The notes under the pieces are model-generated. The model searched no databases. It was not told the origin of the DNA and worked only from the letters and a program-made list of their open reading frames with translations. The translations under genes and the position numbers were made by a program. Shown in pieces: positions 53,549 through 63,406 of a stretch of 64,000 bases of DNA. The stretch comes from an uncultured SAR86 cluster bacterium (GTDB lineage Bacteria > Pseudomonadota > Gammaproteobacteria > Magnimaribacterales > AG-339-G14): positions 123,975-187,974 of the forward strand of contig CACHCY010000001.1 of NCBI GenBank assembly GCA_902578495.1. The letters run 5' to 3'. Within the stretch, counting starts at the first letter, position 1, and the number at the start of each line of letters is the position of its first letter.

Positions 53549-54810
53549 GTTGAAATCCTTTCTATTCTTGCACCCAAAAGCTTAAGTTTTTCCTCGATTC
53601 TCTCGTATCCTCTATCAATGTGATAAATCCTATCAACTAAAGTTTCTCCCTTAGCAACAAGGCCAGCTAAGACAAGGCTTGCCGAAGCCCTCAAATCTGT
53701 TGCCATTACCGGAGCTGCGATTAATTTCCTGCCTCTACCTTTTATAAAAGCAGTATTTCCTCTCAACTCAATATCTCCTCCCATTCTGATTAGTTCATTT
53801 ACATGCATAAACCTATTTTCAAATACAGTTTCAGTCACAGTTGCAGACCCATTAGAAATAGAATTCAGAGCTATAAACTGTGCCTGCATATCTGTTGGAA
53901 ATGAAGGAAACGGCGCTGTGCTTAAGGAAGTTGATTTTGGTAAATCTTCTGTCATTTTTAAGTTAATTTCATTCTCATTACAAATTATATTGGCACCAGC
54001 CTCTTCTAATTTAGTAATTACTGCGCCCAGAGAGTTTGGTTGACAGTTCTTAATAGTAATTTCGCCGCCCGTCATGGTGGTTGCAACTAAATACGTTGCT
54101 GTTTCGATTCTATCAGGCATTATTGAGAAGGTTGTTCCATGTAATTCTTTTACTCCTTCGATGACCAGCTCATCAGATCCAATCCCAGATATTTTTGCAC
54201 CGCAATCATTTAAACAATTTGCTAGATCAGATACCTCTGGCTCTCTAGCACAGTTTTTAAGTAATGTAGTTCCTTCTGCCAGACATGCTGCCATAAGAGC
54301 ATTCTCTGTTGCAGTTACACTAACTAGATCAAAGTGAAACTCACAACCTTTTAGCCTACCATTTGACTTTGCCTCTATATATCCATCTTTTATAAAAATT
54401 TCAGAACCCATTTTCTTCATAATATCAATATGAAGATTGACTGGACGGCTTCCGATTGCACATCCTCCTGGAAGAGCTACTTTTGCGTAGCCAGTTTTTG
54501 CTAAAAGTGGCCCCAAAACAAGCACGGATGCTCTCATTGTTTTTACCAATTCATATCTTGCACCAACATCATTCAAACTGGATGGATCTAATTCTATCTC
54601 CATGTCTTCAGATAAAGTCATGTCGACACCCATAGAACCGAGCAATTCAAGCATGGTTGTTACGTCATTAAGGTGAGGAATATTTCTGATAATTATTGAG
54701 TCATTAAGGAGTATTGATGAAGCAAGGATTGGCAAGGCAGAATTTTTTGCTCCGGATGATGTGATAGCACCGTTAAGCTGAAAACCGCCCTCGACAACCA
54801 ATTTATCCAT
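53545..54810 (-). CDS. murA: UDP-N-acetylglucosamine 1-carboxyvinyltransferase
   Basis: A 421-residue EPSP-synthase-fold enzyme that adds enolpyruvyl to UDP-GlcNAc, the first step to peptidoglycan. The start [17 protein letters not shown] and the active-site loop [15 protein letters not shown] are visible. Cys117 corresponds to the Cys that reacts with fosfomycin. FPTDMQAQF is near 308 and [14 protein letters not shown] near 370. It lies between mlaC and hisG; the ibaG gene often found before murA is missing. Confidence 0.98.
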   Translation of the reverse strand: MDKLVVEGGFQLNGAITSSGAKNSALPILASSILLNDSIIIRNIPHLNDVTTMLELLGSMGVDMTLSEDMEIELDPSSLNDVGARYELVKTMRASVLVLGPLLAKTGYAKVALPGGCAIGSRPVNLHIDIMKKMGSEIFIKDGYIEAKSNGRLKGCEFHFDLVSVTATENALMAACLAEGTTLLKNCAREPEVSDLANCLNDCGAKISGIGSDELVIEGVKELHGTTFSIMPDRIETATYLVATTMTGGEITIKNCQPNSLGAVITKLEEAGANIICNENEINLKMTEDLPKSTSLSTAPFPSFPTDMQAQFIALNSISNGSATVTETVFENRFMHVNELIRMGGDIELRGNTAFIKGRGRKLIAAPVMATDLRASASLVLAGLVAKGETLVDRIYHIDRGYERIEEKLKLLGARIERIST

Positions 54811-55431
54811 TTAAGAGTTCTGCCTTATATCTGAAATTTCCCAGCCATCAATTACTTTATCAAGATCGTCTTGATGTTCAGAGGCAAGAGATGAGAATTG
54901 AGTTTTAAAAATAGAAACGATATTTACTCCGCTGAAAATTATATTGATAACTCCCCATCTATTTTTCTTTTTTATCATTTGATAGTTGAGATCATATGAA
55001 TCCTCTCCTGATGTTATTCTCACTCTTACAATTGCTGCATTGGGCTTATCCTTTGGATGAGCATGGCCTATAACTTCAATTTTTTGGTCCTCCAAATTAC
55101 TTAAGGCGCTCGAATAAGTATTAAAAAAAGTCTCTTTGAATTTGTTATTAAATCTTTTTCTTTGTTCCTCTGTAGCACTCGTGAAATATTTCTTACCCAT
55201 AACCCGTTTGGATATTTCGCTTATAGAAATAAGCCCTGAAAATTCTTTCTCTATGAGATCAATTCGATTGTTTTCACTTAACATTTCGGCATTTTCCTTT
55301 AAAAATGTAAATATTTTTTTATGCTGATTATTGACATAATCATCTAATTCATCATCTGCGGAGACAGGATGAATCAATAACATCAATGCAATTAATATAA
55401 AATTAATCTGTGAAGCAAATTTCCTTATCAT
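54811..55431 (-). CDS. mlaC: MlaC-like periplasmic phospholipid-binding protein
   Basis: A 206-residue protein with a signal peptide ending near VSADD (residue 26). It shows the MlaC/Ttg2D fold pattern: LISISEISKRVMGKKYFTSATEEQRKRFNNKF, then a VRVRITSGEDSYDLNYQMIKKKNRWGVINI segment and a final ISIFKTQF-type helix. MlaC shuttles lipids between the outer-membrane MlaA complex and the inner-membrane MlaFEDB transporter. Here no mlaF, E, D or B neighbours it; murA follows with no gap. Those genes may lie elsewhere. Confidence 0.85.
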   Translation of the reverse strand: MIRKFASQINFILIALMLLIHPVSADDELDDYVNNQHKKIFTFLKENAEMLSENNRIDLIEKEFSGLISISEISKRVMGKKYFTSATEEQRKRFNNKFKETFFNTYSSALSNLEDQKIEVIGHAHPKDKPNAAIVRVRITSGEDSYDLNYQMIKKKNRWGVINIIFSGVNIVSIFKTQFSSLASEHQDDLDKVIDGWEISDIRQNS

Positions 55432-55476
55432 GATTAGTAAGTTTACTATATGTTCTTAATTGAAATTTAAAAAATA

Positions 55477-56445
55477 ATGACCGCAGATAACTTTTTCATT
55501 CATGCTAAAAAAACTTTTAAAGATGAAATTTCATCAATAAATCACTCTTTAAATAATTTATCTAAAAAAGACTTTAATTTAATTTGCAACCATATAAAAA
55601 AACTTAAAGGTAAATTAGTTTTAATGGGTGTAGGAAAATCAGGTCATATTGCTGCAAAAATTTCATCTACTTTATCAAGCACCGGCACACCCTCTTTTTT
55701 TATCAATCCATCAGAAGCAAGCCATGGTGATCTTGGAGCTATTTCTAAGAATGATGGAATTTTAATAATTTCAAATTCTGGTGAAACCGATGAAATTGTT
55801 TTGATACTTAACGGTCTTATGAAAAAGACAAAGAATATTCTTTCAATTACTGGAAATGAAGAGTCCTCTATTGCCAAAAAATCCCTGGTACATCTTGAGG
55901 CAAAAGTAGATAAAGAGGCTTGTCCAAATAATTTAGCGCCAACAACAAGCACTTCATTTATGCTGATGTTAGGAGATGCAATATCTATTGCATTGTTAAA
56001 AAATAATAGATTTAGTCCAAAAGAATTTGCTGAAAATCACCCAGGAGGGAAATTAGGAAAAAGATTTCTCCTGGCGAAAGATTTAATGATTGATATTAAA
56101 GAAATACCTATAGTAAAAGAAAATACCTCGATCTTAGAAGCAATTAAAGTCATTACTCAATTTGGCTTAGGGTTTTGTTTAGTGAAAAATTCAAAACAAG
56201 CCATTAATGCAATTTTCACTGACGGTGATTTGAGAAGAACTCTAAATAAAAAAATCGATATAAGAAATTTATCAATATCAAAAGTAATGACAAAATCTTT
56301 TAAAAGTGTTGAACACAATAAGAATGCCTACTTAGCTAGAGAAATTATGTCCAAGAATAAAATCTATAGCTTAGTTGTAAAAAATAATAAAAAGGTTATT
56401 GGTGTCATAAGGATGCATGAGTTGAATGAATCAAGAGTTTTTTGA
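55477..56445 (+). CDS. kdsD: Arabinose-5-phosphate isomerase KdsD
   Basis: A 322-residue protein with an SIS domain (about 35-180, MGVGKSGHIAAKISSTLSSTG and SNSGETDEI), a conserved HPGGKLGKR, and two CBS domains (about 205-322). It makes D-arabinose-5-phosphate from ribulose-5-phosphate for KdsA. It leads the kdsD-lpt operon, divergent from mlaC. kdsC, usually next, is missing. Confidence 0.96.
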   Translation: MTADNFFIHAKKTFKDEISSINHSLNNLSKKDFNLICNHIKKLKGKLVLMGVGKSGHIAAKISSTLSSTGTPSFFINPSEASHGDLGAISKNDGILIISNSGETDEIVLILNGLMKKTKNILSITGNEESSIAKKSLVHLEAKVDKEACPNNLAPTTSTSFMLMLGDAISIALLKNNRFSPKEFAENHPGGKLGKRFLLAKDLMIDIKEIPIVKENTSILEAIKVITQFGLGFCLVKNSKQAINAIFTDGDLRRTLNKKIDIRNLSISKVMTKSFKSVEHNKNAYLAREIMSKNKIYSLVVKNNKKVIGVIRMHELNESRVF

Positions 56446-57161
56446 TGGGATGGCGATTAATTGTTTATTGTGTCCTAGCATTAGCGCTAACAGGCTCTTT
56501 TCTTTTTATAACAATTGAAAATGAGTCTCTTTCCTCAAAAGAAAATAGTTCATCGATATTTAATGCAAAAGAAATTGAAATTAGATCTTCTTCAAAGAAC
56601 AAAGAAATTTTTTACTCTATCGAAAGCGAGATGATTAATGCTCTTTCAAATTCCAATAACTTATCAATCTTCAAGCCTAAAATTGAGATAAATAATAAGG
56701 ATATCTATCAAGTAAAGTTATCAGCAAACAAAGGTGATTTTTTCTTTGAAAGCAATCAATTTGATCTATCAGATGAAATAAATGTAACCATTATGAAAGA
56801 TAAAGAGAAGATAGACCTTTTTGCAGAAAAAGTTTTTGTAGACATTGATAAAGAATTTTTAAGTTCAAAAAATCTGAATCTGAACCACAATGATATTACC
56901 TTTTCAGGGAAAGAAGTTTCTTTGTCTGATGAATTAATTTCTGTGTCAGGAAATCCTATAAGTTTTACTAAAAAGAATATTTTTAAAGGGCTTTCTGATC
57001 AAATTAAAATAGATTTAAAAAGAAAGCTTTTATATCTTTCTGGAAGATCAAACATTTCGATTGAAGGTAAAAATATTTCTGGGGAAGATATCGTCTTTGA
57101 CTATGAAAATAACAGCATTTTAAATTCGGAAAATTTGAGGATCAAAAGTGAAAACTCTTGA
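56445..57161 (+). CDS. Apparent LptC-LptA fusion (LPS transport)
   Basis: The ATG at 56445 overlaps the kdsD stop (TGATG) and gives 238 residues. A membrane anchor (about 5-24) is followed by an LptC-like beta region (about 40-160, with a YQVKLSANKGDFF block). After that comes a stretch resembling the second half of LptA (about 165-235: SGNPISFTKK, then IKIDLKRKLLYLSGRSNISIEGKNISGEDIVFDY). LptC of E. coli has 191 residues and LptA is separate and secreted. This one gene occupies the whole lptC-lptA space between kdsD and lptB. The anchored protein may form the inner part of the LPS bridge. Domain assignments are by eye. Confidence 0.72.
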   Translation: MGWRLIVYCVLALALTGSFLFITIENESLSSKENSSSIFNAKEIEIRSSSKNKEIFYSIESEMINALSNSNNLSIFKPKIEINNKDIYQVKLSANKGDFFFESNQFDLSDEINVTIMKDKEKIDLFAEKVFVDIDKEFLSSKNLNLNHNDITFSGKEVSLSDELISVSGNPISFTKKNIFKGLSDQIKIDLKRKLLYLSGRSNISIEGKNISGEDIVFDYENNSILNSENLRIKSENS

Positions 57162-57879
57162 ACTCAAAAACATAAAAAAAAGCTTTAAGAAAAAAGAAAT
57201 CTTACACGGGATCGATCTTCAAATAAGAAGCTCTGAAGTATTTGGGCTGCTAGGACCTAATGGTGCCGGGAAAACTACTTTATTTTCTTTGATCTCTGGT
57301 TTGGAGATGTCTACCTCAGGAAAAATTTTTCTTGATGAATACGATATTACTTTCAAGGATATTTCTTTTAGAGCTTCAAAAGGAATAATTTATTTGCCAC
57401 AAGAACCATCTGTTTTTAGAAAACTATCAGTTGCAGATAATATCAAAGCTGCCCTGCAGACTAAGTTCGAAAATATTGAAATAGAAGATAAATATACAAG
57501 CATAATGAAAGAATTTGATCTTTTTAGTTTAGAGAAACAAATCTCTGAAAACCTTTCGGGTGGCCAAAGAAGAAAACTAGAGATAGCCAGAGCTTTTGCG
57601 CTTGAACCTAAATTTATTTTATTAGACGAACCTTTTGCAGGGATTGATCCATTAACAATAAATGAAATCAAAAATATTATTTCAAAACTACGCTCCAAAA
57701 ATGTTGGTGTCGTTATAAGCGATCACAATGCTCAAGCAACGATGGATATTTGTGACAATATTTCGGTGATTAATAATGGAGAAATAATTGCATCGGGCAA
57801 TCCTTCCAGCATTAAAGAAAATAATACCGTACAGCAAATATATTTAGGGGAAAATTTAACTCAAAATTTCTTGAGATGA
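57148..57879 (+). CDS. lptB: LPS export ABC transporter ATPase LptB
   Basis: A 243-residue ABC ATPase. Walker A is GPNGAGKTT near residue 34, signature LSGGQRRKLEIARA near 135, Walker B FILLDEPFAGIDP near 158, and SDHNAQATMDICD carries the switch histidine. With LptF and LptG it powers LPS extraction from the inner membrane. The start is GTG at 57148, overlapping the fused lpt gene by 14 bases. mgtE overlaps its stop by four bases, in place of rpoN. Confidence 0.97.
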   Translation: MKTLELKNIKKSFKKKEILHGIDLQIRSSEVFGLLGPNGAGKTTLFSLISGLEMSTSGKIFLDEYDITFKDISFRASKGIIYLPQEPSVFRKLSVADNIKAALQTKFENIEIEDKYTSIMKEFDLFSLEKQISENLSGGQRRKLEIARAFALEPKFILLDEPFAGIDPLTINEIKNIISKLRSKNVGVVISDHNAQATMDICDNISVINNGEIIASGNPSSIKENNTVQQIYLGENLTQNFLR

Positions 57880-59216
57880 TCCAAGGAAGCGCCATTTCTC
57901 TCTCTGAAGAAATCCAAAAACAACTCACTAAAAAAAGATTCCAACTCATCAGAGGCATGTTTAATAGCATGTCGCCTTTTGATATTGCATCAGCTTTGGA
58001 GTCAAGTAGCCCCAACAACAGAAGGATTTTATGGGAGCTTGTAGATTTTAATGTCGAAGGAGAAGTATTAAATGAGTTATCTATAGAGGTAAGAGAATTC
58101 TTCCTAGCGAGCATGGATGCAACCGAGGTTGCTCAAGTAACTGAAAAGCTTGAAACGGATGAAATAGTTGAAATTATCCAGGAATTGCCTGAAAAGGTAA
58201 TTGGAGATGTTTTGAAGGCTATGTCAAGCCAAAACAGAAGGCTTGTAAGTAAAGATCTCTCTTTTGCCAAAGGTACTGCTGGAAGAATGATGAATCCTGA
58301 CGTTGTAGTGGTTAGACCTTCACATACTATCGAGGTAATCCGACGTTACCTCAGGATTAGAGATGAGCTCCCCCAGGATATGGATAAAGTTTTTGTTGTG
58401 AATAGAAATAATATTTTAAGAGGAAATTTGCCTCTTACTAAAATCTTATCCGCCAAAAGTTCAGAGAAAGCCGAAGACTTAATGATCAGAAAATTTCATT
58501 CTTTGCTTGCTACGAACTCAGAGAAAGAAGTAGATAGATTATTTGAACGTAATCATCTAATTTCTGCTCCTGTAACTAACGATGATGGTGAGCTTTTAGG
58601 AAGAATTACCATTGATGATGTCATTGATTCCATCAAAGAAGAAGTTGATCAGCCCTTCAGACAAATTTCAGGTTTAAGTAGGGATACTTTTCAAGAAACC
58701 TTCTTAGCTTTAAGATCTCGAGGATTGTGGTTGGGTGCAAACCTCATAACAGCTCTTCTCGCCTCTTCAGTTATTAATCTCTTCCAAGACACTATTGAAA
58801 AAGTCATATTTTTAGCAGTTTTAATGCCAATAATTGCCAGCATGGGTGGTGTTGCTGCAACTCAAACTCTTGCCATTACTGTAAGGGGCTTGGCATTAGG
58901 TCAAATAGTTTCAGGCAACTTAAGATGGATATTATCAAGAGAATTAATTGTTTCTTTTTGGAACGGTCTTTTTTGGTCAATAATTTTAGGTTTGATAGCT
59001 TCACTTTGGTTTAAAGATTTTGATATCTTCTTAATTATTATCTTCTCTATGACCCTTAATTTAATTGCAGCAGCCTTGTCAGGTATCTCCATACCTCTGG
59101 TATTGAGAAAATTAAAATTTGATCCTGCCATTGGCGGTGGAGTAATAGTTACAACAGTAACAGATATCGTTGGTTTTTTTACTTTCCTTGGAGTCGCATC
59201 TATCGTTTACGCATAG
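57876..59216 (+). CDS. mgtE: Magnesium transporter MgtE
   Basis: A 446-residue MgtE. The N domain (about 25-130), two CBS domains (about 135-260, with ISAPVTNDDGELLGRITIDDVID) and five membrane helices (about 285-446) follow in order. Pore-region motifs include MGGVAATQTLAITVRGLALG and GGGVIVTTVTDIVGFFTFLG. It is a gated Mg2+ channel. It overlaps lptB by four bases and the convergent mreD by ten. The gene follows lptB without rpoN, hpf, ptsN or rapZ between. Confidence 0.95.
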   Translation: MIQGSAISLSEEIQKQLTKKRFQLIRGMFNSMSPFDIASALESSSPNNRRILWELVDFNVEGEVLNELSIEVREFFLASMDATEVAQVTEKLETDEIVEIIQELPEKVIGDVLKAMSSQNRRLVSKDLSFAKGTAGRMMNPDVVVVRPSHTIEVIRRYLRIRDELPQDMDKVFVVNRNNILRGNLPLTKILSAKSSEKAEDLMIRKFHSLLATNSEKEVDRLFERNHLISAPVTNDDGELLGRITIDDVIDSIKEEVDQPFRQISGLSRDTFQETFLALRSRGLWLGANLITALLASSVINLFQDTIEKVIFLAVLMPIIASMGGVAATQTLAITVRGLALGQIVSGNLRWILSRELIVSFWNGLFWSIILGLIASLWFKDFDIFLIIIFSMTLNLIAAALSGISIPLVLRKLKFDPAIGGGVIVTTVTDIVGFFTFLGVASIVYA

Positions 59217-59719
59217 GTATATTTTCTTCTGGTGATCCTTAATAACCCAAATAAAATAGGCCATACAAAAGCTGAGATCAAACTATTTAATATAATTGCA
59301 AGGATGACAAAAAAACTAAATTCCTGAAAGAAAACATAAAGACTTAAAAGATAAAGAAACACGATACTTGCTATCAAGAGAGATTGTTGAATTTGAAACA
59401 TAGCTCTAATCCGATGAAAATATCTCTGAGTTAAATAAGAAATAAATAAAAATAAAATTACATGAGTTCCTAAAAAATATCCCAGATTCAAATCTAATAG
59501 AATCCCTGAAATAAATGACCAAGACAGGCCAATATTTTTTGGTAAAGCAATATTCCAATAAATTAGAATCATTAAAGTAATTGGAATGGAAGATCCATAA
59601 ATTTCGAATGAAAAGAAATTTAAGAGCGATTGAAAAAAAACTCCGAATATTAGTGAAATGCCAATTGCTAATTGAGTGGAAAAAGTCTTATTAGGATTTT
59701 TTGAAGAAAAATAAGCCAT
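59207..59719 (-). CDS. mreD: Rod shape-determining protein MreD
   Basis: A 170-residue membrane protein with five or six helices that covers most of its length. It contains NIGLSWSFISGILLDLNLGYFLGTH, which resembles the conserved GLxxDxxxGxxLG region of MreD. It is last in mreB-mreC-mreD and overlaps the mreC stop by one base. It takes part in the elongasome with RodA and PBP2, neither of which is in the window. Confidence 0.9.
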   Translation of the reverse strand: MAYFSSKNPNKTFSTQLAIGISLIFGVFFQSLLNFFSFEIYGSSIPITLMILIYWNIALPKNIGLSWSFISGILLDLNLGYFLGTHVILFLFISYLTQRYFHRIRAMFQIQQSLLIASIVFLYLLSLYVFFQEFSFFVILAIILNSLISAFVWPILFGLLRITRRKYTYA

Positions 59720-60564
59720 TACGGTAAGGTTAACAAAATTTGGTCGCCGGAACTAAATTCTGAAGTTCCTAGTACCTCAATTTCTAAAAATTCATTATTT
59801 GATATTGCTGAAATTTTATTAACTATTCCTACATCAATTCCCTTAGGATATTTCTTGCCAAGACCGGACGTTACAAGTTTATCGCCTGGAATAATATCTT
59901 CGTTTTTCTTTAGTCCTTTAATTAAAAAATTTTGAGGCATATCAGTTCCAACCAAAATCATGTTTGAATTTGTCCTTCTATTCCTTATAGGAATTTGAGA
60001 ATCTTCAGCAAAGATTGGTTTAATTTCAACTTTGGAACCAGCTGATAACTCTACCGATCCTATCAAGCCCGTCCAATTAAATGCTACCATTTGATCTGCT
60101 TTTTGACTCCTATCAATCCCCACAGTTAGTGAAGGTTTAGGAGCATAATTTATCTCTTCTATTTCGCCGTAGATGAACTCTTTTTTACTAGTCTTTTCTA
60201 GGTATCCCAGTAATTTTTTCAGTTCTATATTTTCCTGAAGGACCCTTTCATAATTTATAAGGTTGAATCTTTGATCATCAATATCTTTTTCTAAGCGAAG
60301 TATTTCATTTTGTAATATTTCCCTATCTTCAAAATAATCAGAAAAAGAAATCCATCCTCCTCTTACAAATTGCGGTATATAAATGATAGGCTCAGAAGCA
60401 AAACCAACATAAATCTTTACTTTTTCGCCTACATTAAATCGAACATCAGCCGCGAGAATTAAAATGGCAAAGAGTATAGATGGAACCACTCTGGAAAGCC
60501 TCATGGAGCCAGTTGTAAAAATGGCTTTTTGAGCAATTACAGCTTGTTTATGCTCCTTGGCCAT
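59719..60564 (-). CDS. mreC: Rod shape-determining protein MreC
   Basis: A 281-residue bitopic protein. It has a membrane helix at about 25-42, a coiled coil at about 75-115, and two beta domains with VGIDRSQKADQMVAFNWTGLIGSV and LVTSGLGKKYPKGIDVGIV, typical of MreC. It bridges MreB to the periplasmic wall enzymes. It follows mreB by nine bases. Confidence 0.94.
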   Translation of the reverse strand: MAKEHKQAVIAQKAIFTTGSMRLSRVVPSILFAILILAADVRFNVGEKVKIYVGFASEPIIYIPQFVRGGWISFSDYFEDREILQNEILRLEKDIDDQRFNLINYERVLQENIELKKLLGYLEKTSKKEFIYGEIEEINYAPKPSLTVGIDRSQKADQMVAFNWTGLIGSVELSAGSKVEIKPIFAEDSQIPIRNRRTNSNMILVGTDMPQNFLIKGLKKNEDIIPGDKLVTSGLGKKYPKGIDVGIVNKISAISNNEFLEIEVLGTSEFSSGDQILLTLP

Positions 60565-60573
60565 AAGGGGTTA

Positions 60574-61614
60574 TTAATCTGTTGATAAAAGATCGATATC
60601 GTATTTATCCATTATTTCTAAGGCAACTCCCCCTCCTCTTGCAACGCAAGTAAGAGGATCATCAGCTGGGATAACAGGTATACCTGTTTGTTCTGAGATC
60701 ATAACATCAAGGTCTCTGAGCAAGGCTCCTCCACCAGTCAAAACAATTCCTCTTTCTGATATATCAGAACTCAGCTCAGGTGGAGATTGCTCAAGACCAT
60801 TTTTAATTGCTTGCAATATAGAAGATAGAGGGCCAGACATTGCTTCATATACTTCTAAACTTGAAATAGAAAGAGTGTTAGGTACACCTTCAGCTAAATT
60901 ACGCCCTCTGATTTCCATCTCTTGTAACTCACTTTCAGGAGTAGCACATCCAATAGTTTCTTTTATTCTTTCAGCAGTAGATTCACCAATGAGAATTCCA
61001 TATTTTCTTCTTAAATAAGAAATTATTGATTCATTTAGCCTGTCTCCACCAGTTTTAAGTGAATTTGAGTAAACCACTCCATTAAGCGCCAGAATAGCAA
61101 CTTCAGTGGTACCACCACCAATATCAACTACCATGGATCCAAAAGCCTCCTCTACAGGAAGTCCTGCTCCAATTGCAGCAGCCATAGGCTCTTCTATTAA
61201 TCTTACTTCTCTTGCCCCAGCTCCAAGCACAGACTCTCTGATTGCTCTTCGCTCCACTTGTGTTGACTGACAAGGAACGCACACAAGAATTCTCGGGCTA
61301 GGTCGCATAAAATTATCGCCATGAACTTGTTGAATGAAGTGTTGAAGCATTTTCTCAGTAACCTGAAAATCTGCTATGACTCCATCTTTCAGCGGTCTTA
61401 TTGCTTCAATGTTTCCTGGAACTCTTCCAAGCATCCTTTTTGCTTCAGTTCCAACTGCTACTACTGTTCTTGCCCCTTCAGTTTTTCTAATGGCAACTAC
61501 ACTAGGTTCATTGAGGACAATTCCTTTATCTCGGACGTAAACAAGAGTATTTGCCGTTCCAAGATCAATTGATAAATCATTGGAGTATAATCCTCTAAAA
61601 TATTTTAGTACCAT
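60574..61614 (-). CDS. mreB: Rod shape-determining protein MreB
   Basis: A 346-residue actin homologue that positions cell-wall elongation. It starts [28 protein letters not shown], with [15 protein letters not shown] near 160 and [14 protein letters not shown] near 290. The length equals the E. coli protein. It is first in mreBCD; a weak promoter (TTGCCC, 17 bases, TACGAT) may lie in the 79-base gap to gatC. Confidence 0.98.
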   Translation of the reverse strand: MVLKYFRGLYSNDLSIDLGTANTLVYVRDKGIVLNEPSVVAIRKTEGARTVVAVGTEAKRMLGRVPGNIEAIRPLKDGVIADFQVTEKMLQHFIQQVHGDNFMRPSPRILVCVPCQSTQVERRAIRESVLGAGAREVRLIEEPMAAAIGAGLPVEEAFGSMVVDIGGGTTEVAILALNGVVYSNSLKTGGDRLNESIISYLRRKYGILIGESTAERIKETIGCATPESELQEMEIRGRNLAEGVPNTLSISSLEVYEAMSGPLSSILQAIKNGLEQSPPELSSDISERGIVLTGGGALLRDLDVMISEQTGIPVIPADDPLTCVARGGGVALEIMDKYDIDLLSTD

Positions 61615-61693
61615 TGCTTTCTCGTTTTATAAGCGAATCGTATCAATGCTGTGTCGAAGGGGCAAGAAATAGCAATAAAATAAAATTTAAAAA

Positions 61694-61981
61694 ATGACAA
61701 TAAATGATAAGACTTTAGAAAATCTTTCAAAATTATCTAAGATTAAAATTGACGATAATCTGAGAGATAAATTGAAAAAGGATCTTAATTTGACGATGAA
61801 TATGATTGATAAAATCAATAAAATTGATTGCGATCAAATAGAAGAACTAAGTCATCCAATAAAAGATAATTTTAATTTAAGAGAAGATGTAGTTTCTGAA
61901 GATATCAACAGAGAAAGTCTTCAAAAAACTTCAAATAAAACTGAAGACGGATTTTACCTCGTGCCTAAAGTTATTGAATAA
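61694..61981 (+). CDS. gatC: Aspartyl/glutamyl-tRNA amidotransferase subunit C
   Basis: A 95-residue GatC. It has the N-terminal LENLSKLSKIKIDD and the LREDVV segment near residue 60 that is typical of GatC, which clamps GatA to GatB. The ATG is directly followed on its 3' side by gatA with no gap. It forms the gatCAB operon, divergent from mreB. No ribosome binding site is apparent. Confidence 0.95.
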   Translation: MTINDKTLENLSKLSKIKIDDNLRDKLKKDLNLTMNMIDKINKIDCDQIEELSHPIKDNFNLREDVVSEDINRESLQKTSNKTEDGFYLVPKVIE

Positions 61982-63406
61982 ATGAATTTGGAAACATTAA
62001 CACTTCAAGAGCAGATAGATGGCTTAAGAGAAAAGAAATTTTCTTCCGTAGAGCTGGTAGAAAATTATATTTCGGTAATAGAAGATAAAGAAGATCTCAA
62101 TATCTTTGTATCCAATGATTTTGAAAAAGCACTTGAGAAAGCAAAAAAGTCTGATGGGTCCAAAAAGAGCCAACAAGATGTTCCTTTGAATGGAATACCA
62201 ATGGTACACAAAGACATTTTTTGTACTAAAGGTATCAAAACATCATGTGGATCAAAAATGTTGGATAATTTTTATCCTCCCTACTCTGCAACAGTCGTAG
62301 AAAAGTTAGAACAAGCTGGATCAATTTGTCTAGGAAAGGCAAACATGGATGAATTTGCGATGGGATCTTCAAATGAAACAAGCTTTTATGGGGCAGTAAA
62401 AAATCCTCTTAACATTAAAAAAACTCCAGGAGGTTCTTCTGGAGGATCTGCAGCAGCGGTTGCCGCAAACTTCAGTAGCTTTTCAACTGGAACTGACACA
62501 GGAGGGTCTATAAGACAACCTGCTTCATTTTGCGGTATAGCAGGAATTAAGCCAACCTATGGAAGAGTATCTAGGTATGGAATGATTGCCTTTGCATCAA
62601 GTCTTGATCAGGGAGGAATACTTGCAAAAAATATAAAAGATGCGGCGATTGCTCTTCAATGCATATCAGGGTATGACTCAAAAGATGCTACTTCGATAAA
62701 AGTGGAAGTTCCCAATTTTTCTGAAGATTGTGAATCAAGTGAATTTGAGCATGTTGTTGGTTTGGTTACTGATTTAATTAATTCTTTTGGAGATGAAGAT
62801 TTATCAAAAAATTATGGTGAAGCCATCGAGAGGCTAGAAAAATTAAAAATTAAGACGAGAGAGATTGAATTACCAAATTTAGAATTATCATTACCCGTTT
62901 ATTACGTAATAGCCCCTGCTGAATGTTCAGCTAACTTATCTAGATATGATGGGATCAGGTTTGGATACAGAGCTGAGAACGTTGAAAATCTCGAAGATCT
63001 ATATTTTAAATCTCGAGGAGAAGGTTTTGGAAACGAAACAAAAAAAAGGATACTCATAGGAACTTATTGCTTATCTTCAGGATTTTATGACGCTTACTAC
63101 AAAAAGGCGCAAAAGATTAGAAACCTGATTTCAAGTGATTTTGTTAATGCATTCAAAGATGTTACTTCAGTAATGTTACCTACTACATCTGGGGAAGCTT
63201 TTGATTTAGGTTCAATAACTGATCCTGTAGAAATGTATAAACAGGATATTTTTACTATTCCTGCAAACCTTGGAGGTTTACCTGCTACATCTGTACCATT
63301 TGGAGAAAAAAATAATATGCCCCTTGGAATACAATTCATAGGAAACATTTTAGAGGAGTCCTCGCTTTTAAATATTTCTAATAAATTTCAATTAGGTGAA
63401 AAATGA
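61982..63406 (+). CDS. gatA: Aspartyl/glutamyl-tRNA amidotransferase subunit A
   Basis: A 474-residue amidase-signature enzyme that releases ammonia from glutamine for GatB. The Ser-cisSer-Lys residues are in HKDIFCTKG (Lys), [15 protein letters not shown] and [16 protein letters not shown] (nucleophile Ser). [17 protein letters not shown] follows. It overlaps gatB by four bases. Confidence 0.98.
   Translation: MNLETLTLQEQIDGLREKKFSSVELVENYISVIEDKEDLNIFVSNDFEKALEKAKKSDGSKKSQQDVPLNGIPMVHKDIFCTKGIKTSCGSKMLDNFYPPYSATVVEKLEQAGSICLGKANMDEFAMGSSNETSFYGAVKNPLNIKKTPGGSSGGSAAAVAANFSSFSTGTDTGGSIRQPASFCGIAGIKPTYGRVSRYGMIAFASSLDQGGILAKNIKDAAIALQCISGYDSKDATSIKVEVPNFSEDCESSEFEHVVGLVTDLINSFGDEDLSKNYGEAIERLEKLKIKTREIELPNLELSLPVYYVIAPAECSANLSRYDGIRFGYRAENVENLEDLYFKSRGEGFGNETKKRILIGTYCLSSGFYDAYYKKAQKIRNLISSDFVNAFKDVTSVMLPTTSGEAFDLGSITDPVEMYKQDIFTIPANLGGLPATSVPFGEKNNMPLGIQFIGNILEESSLLNISNKFQLGEK

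Noticed and set aside
55644-55952. 102-codon frame opposite kdsD and similar antisense frames (e.g. 57390-57698, 57812-58114, 32956-33288)
   Set aside because: All lie fully inside well-recognised genes on the other strand, with no independent signal.
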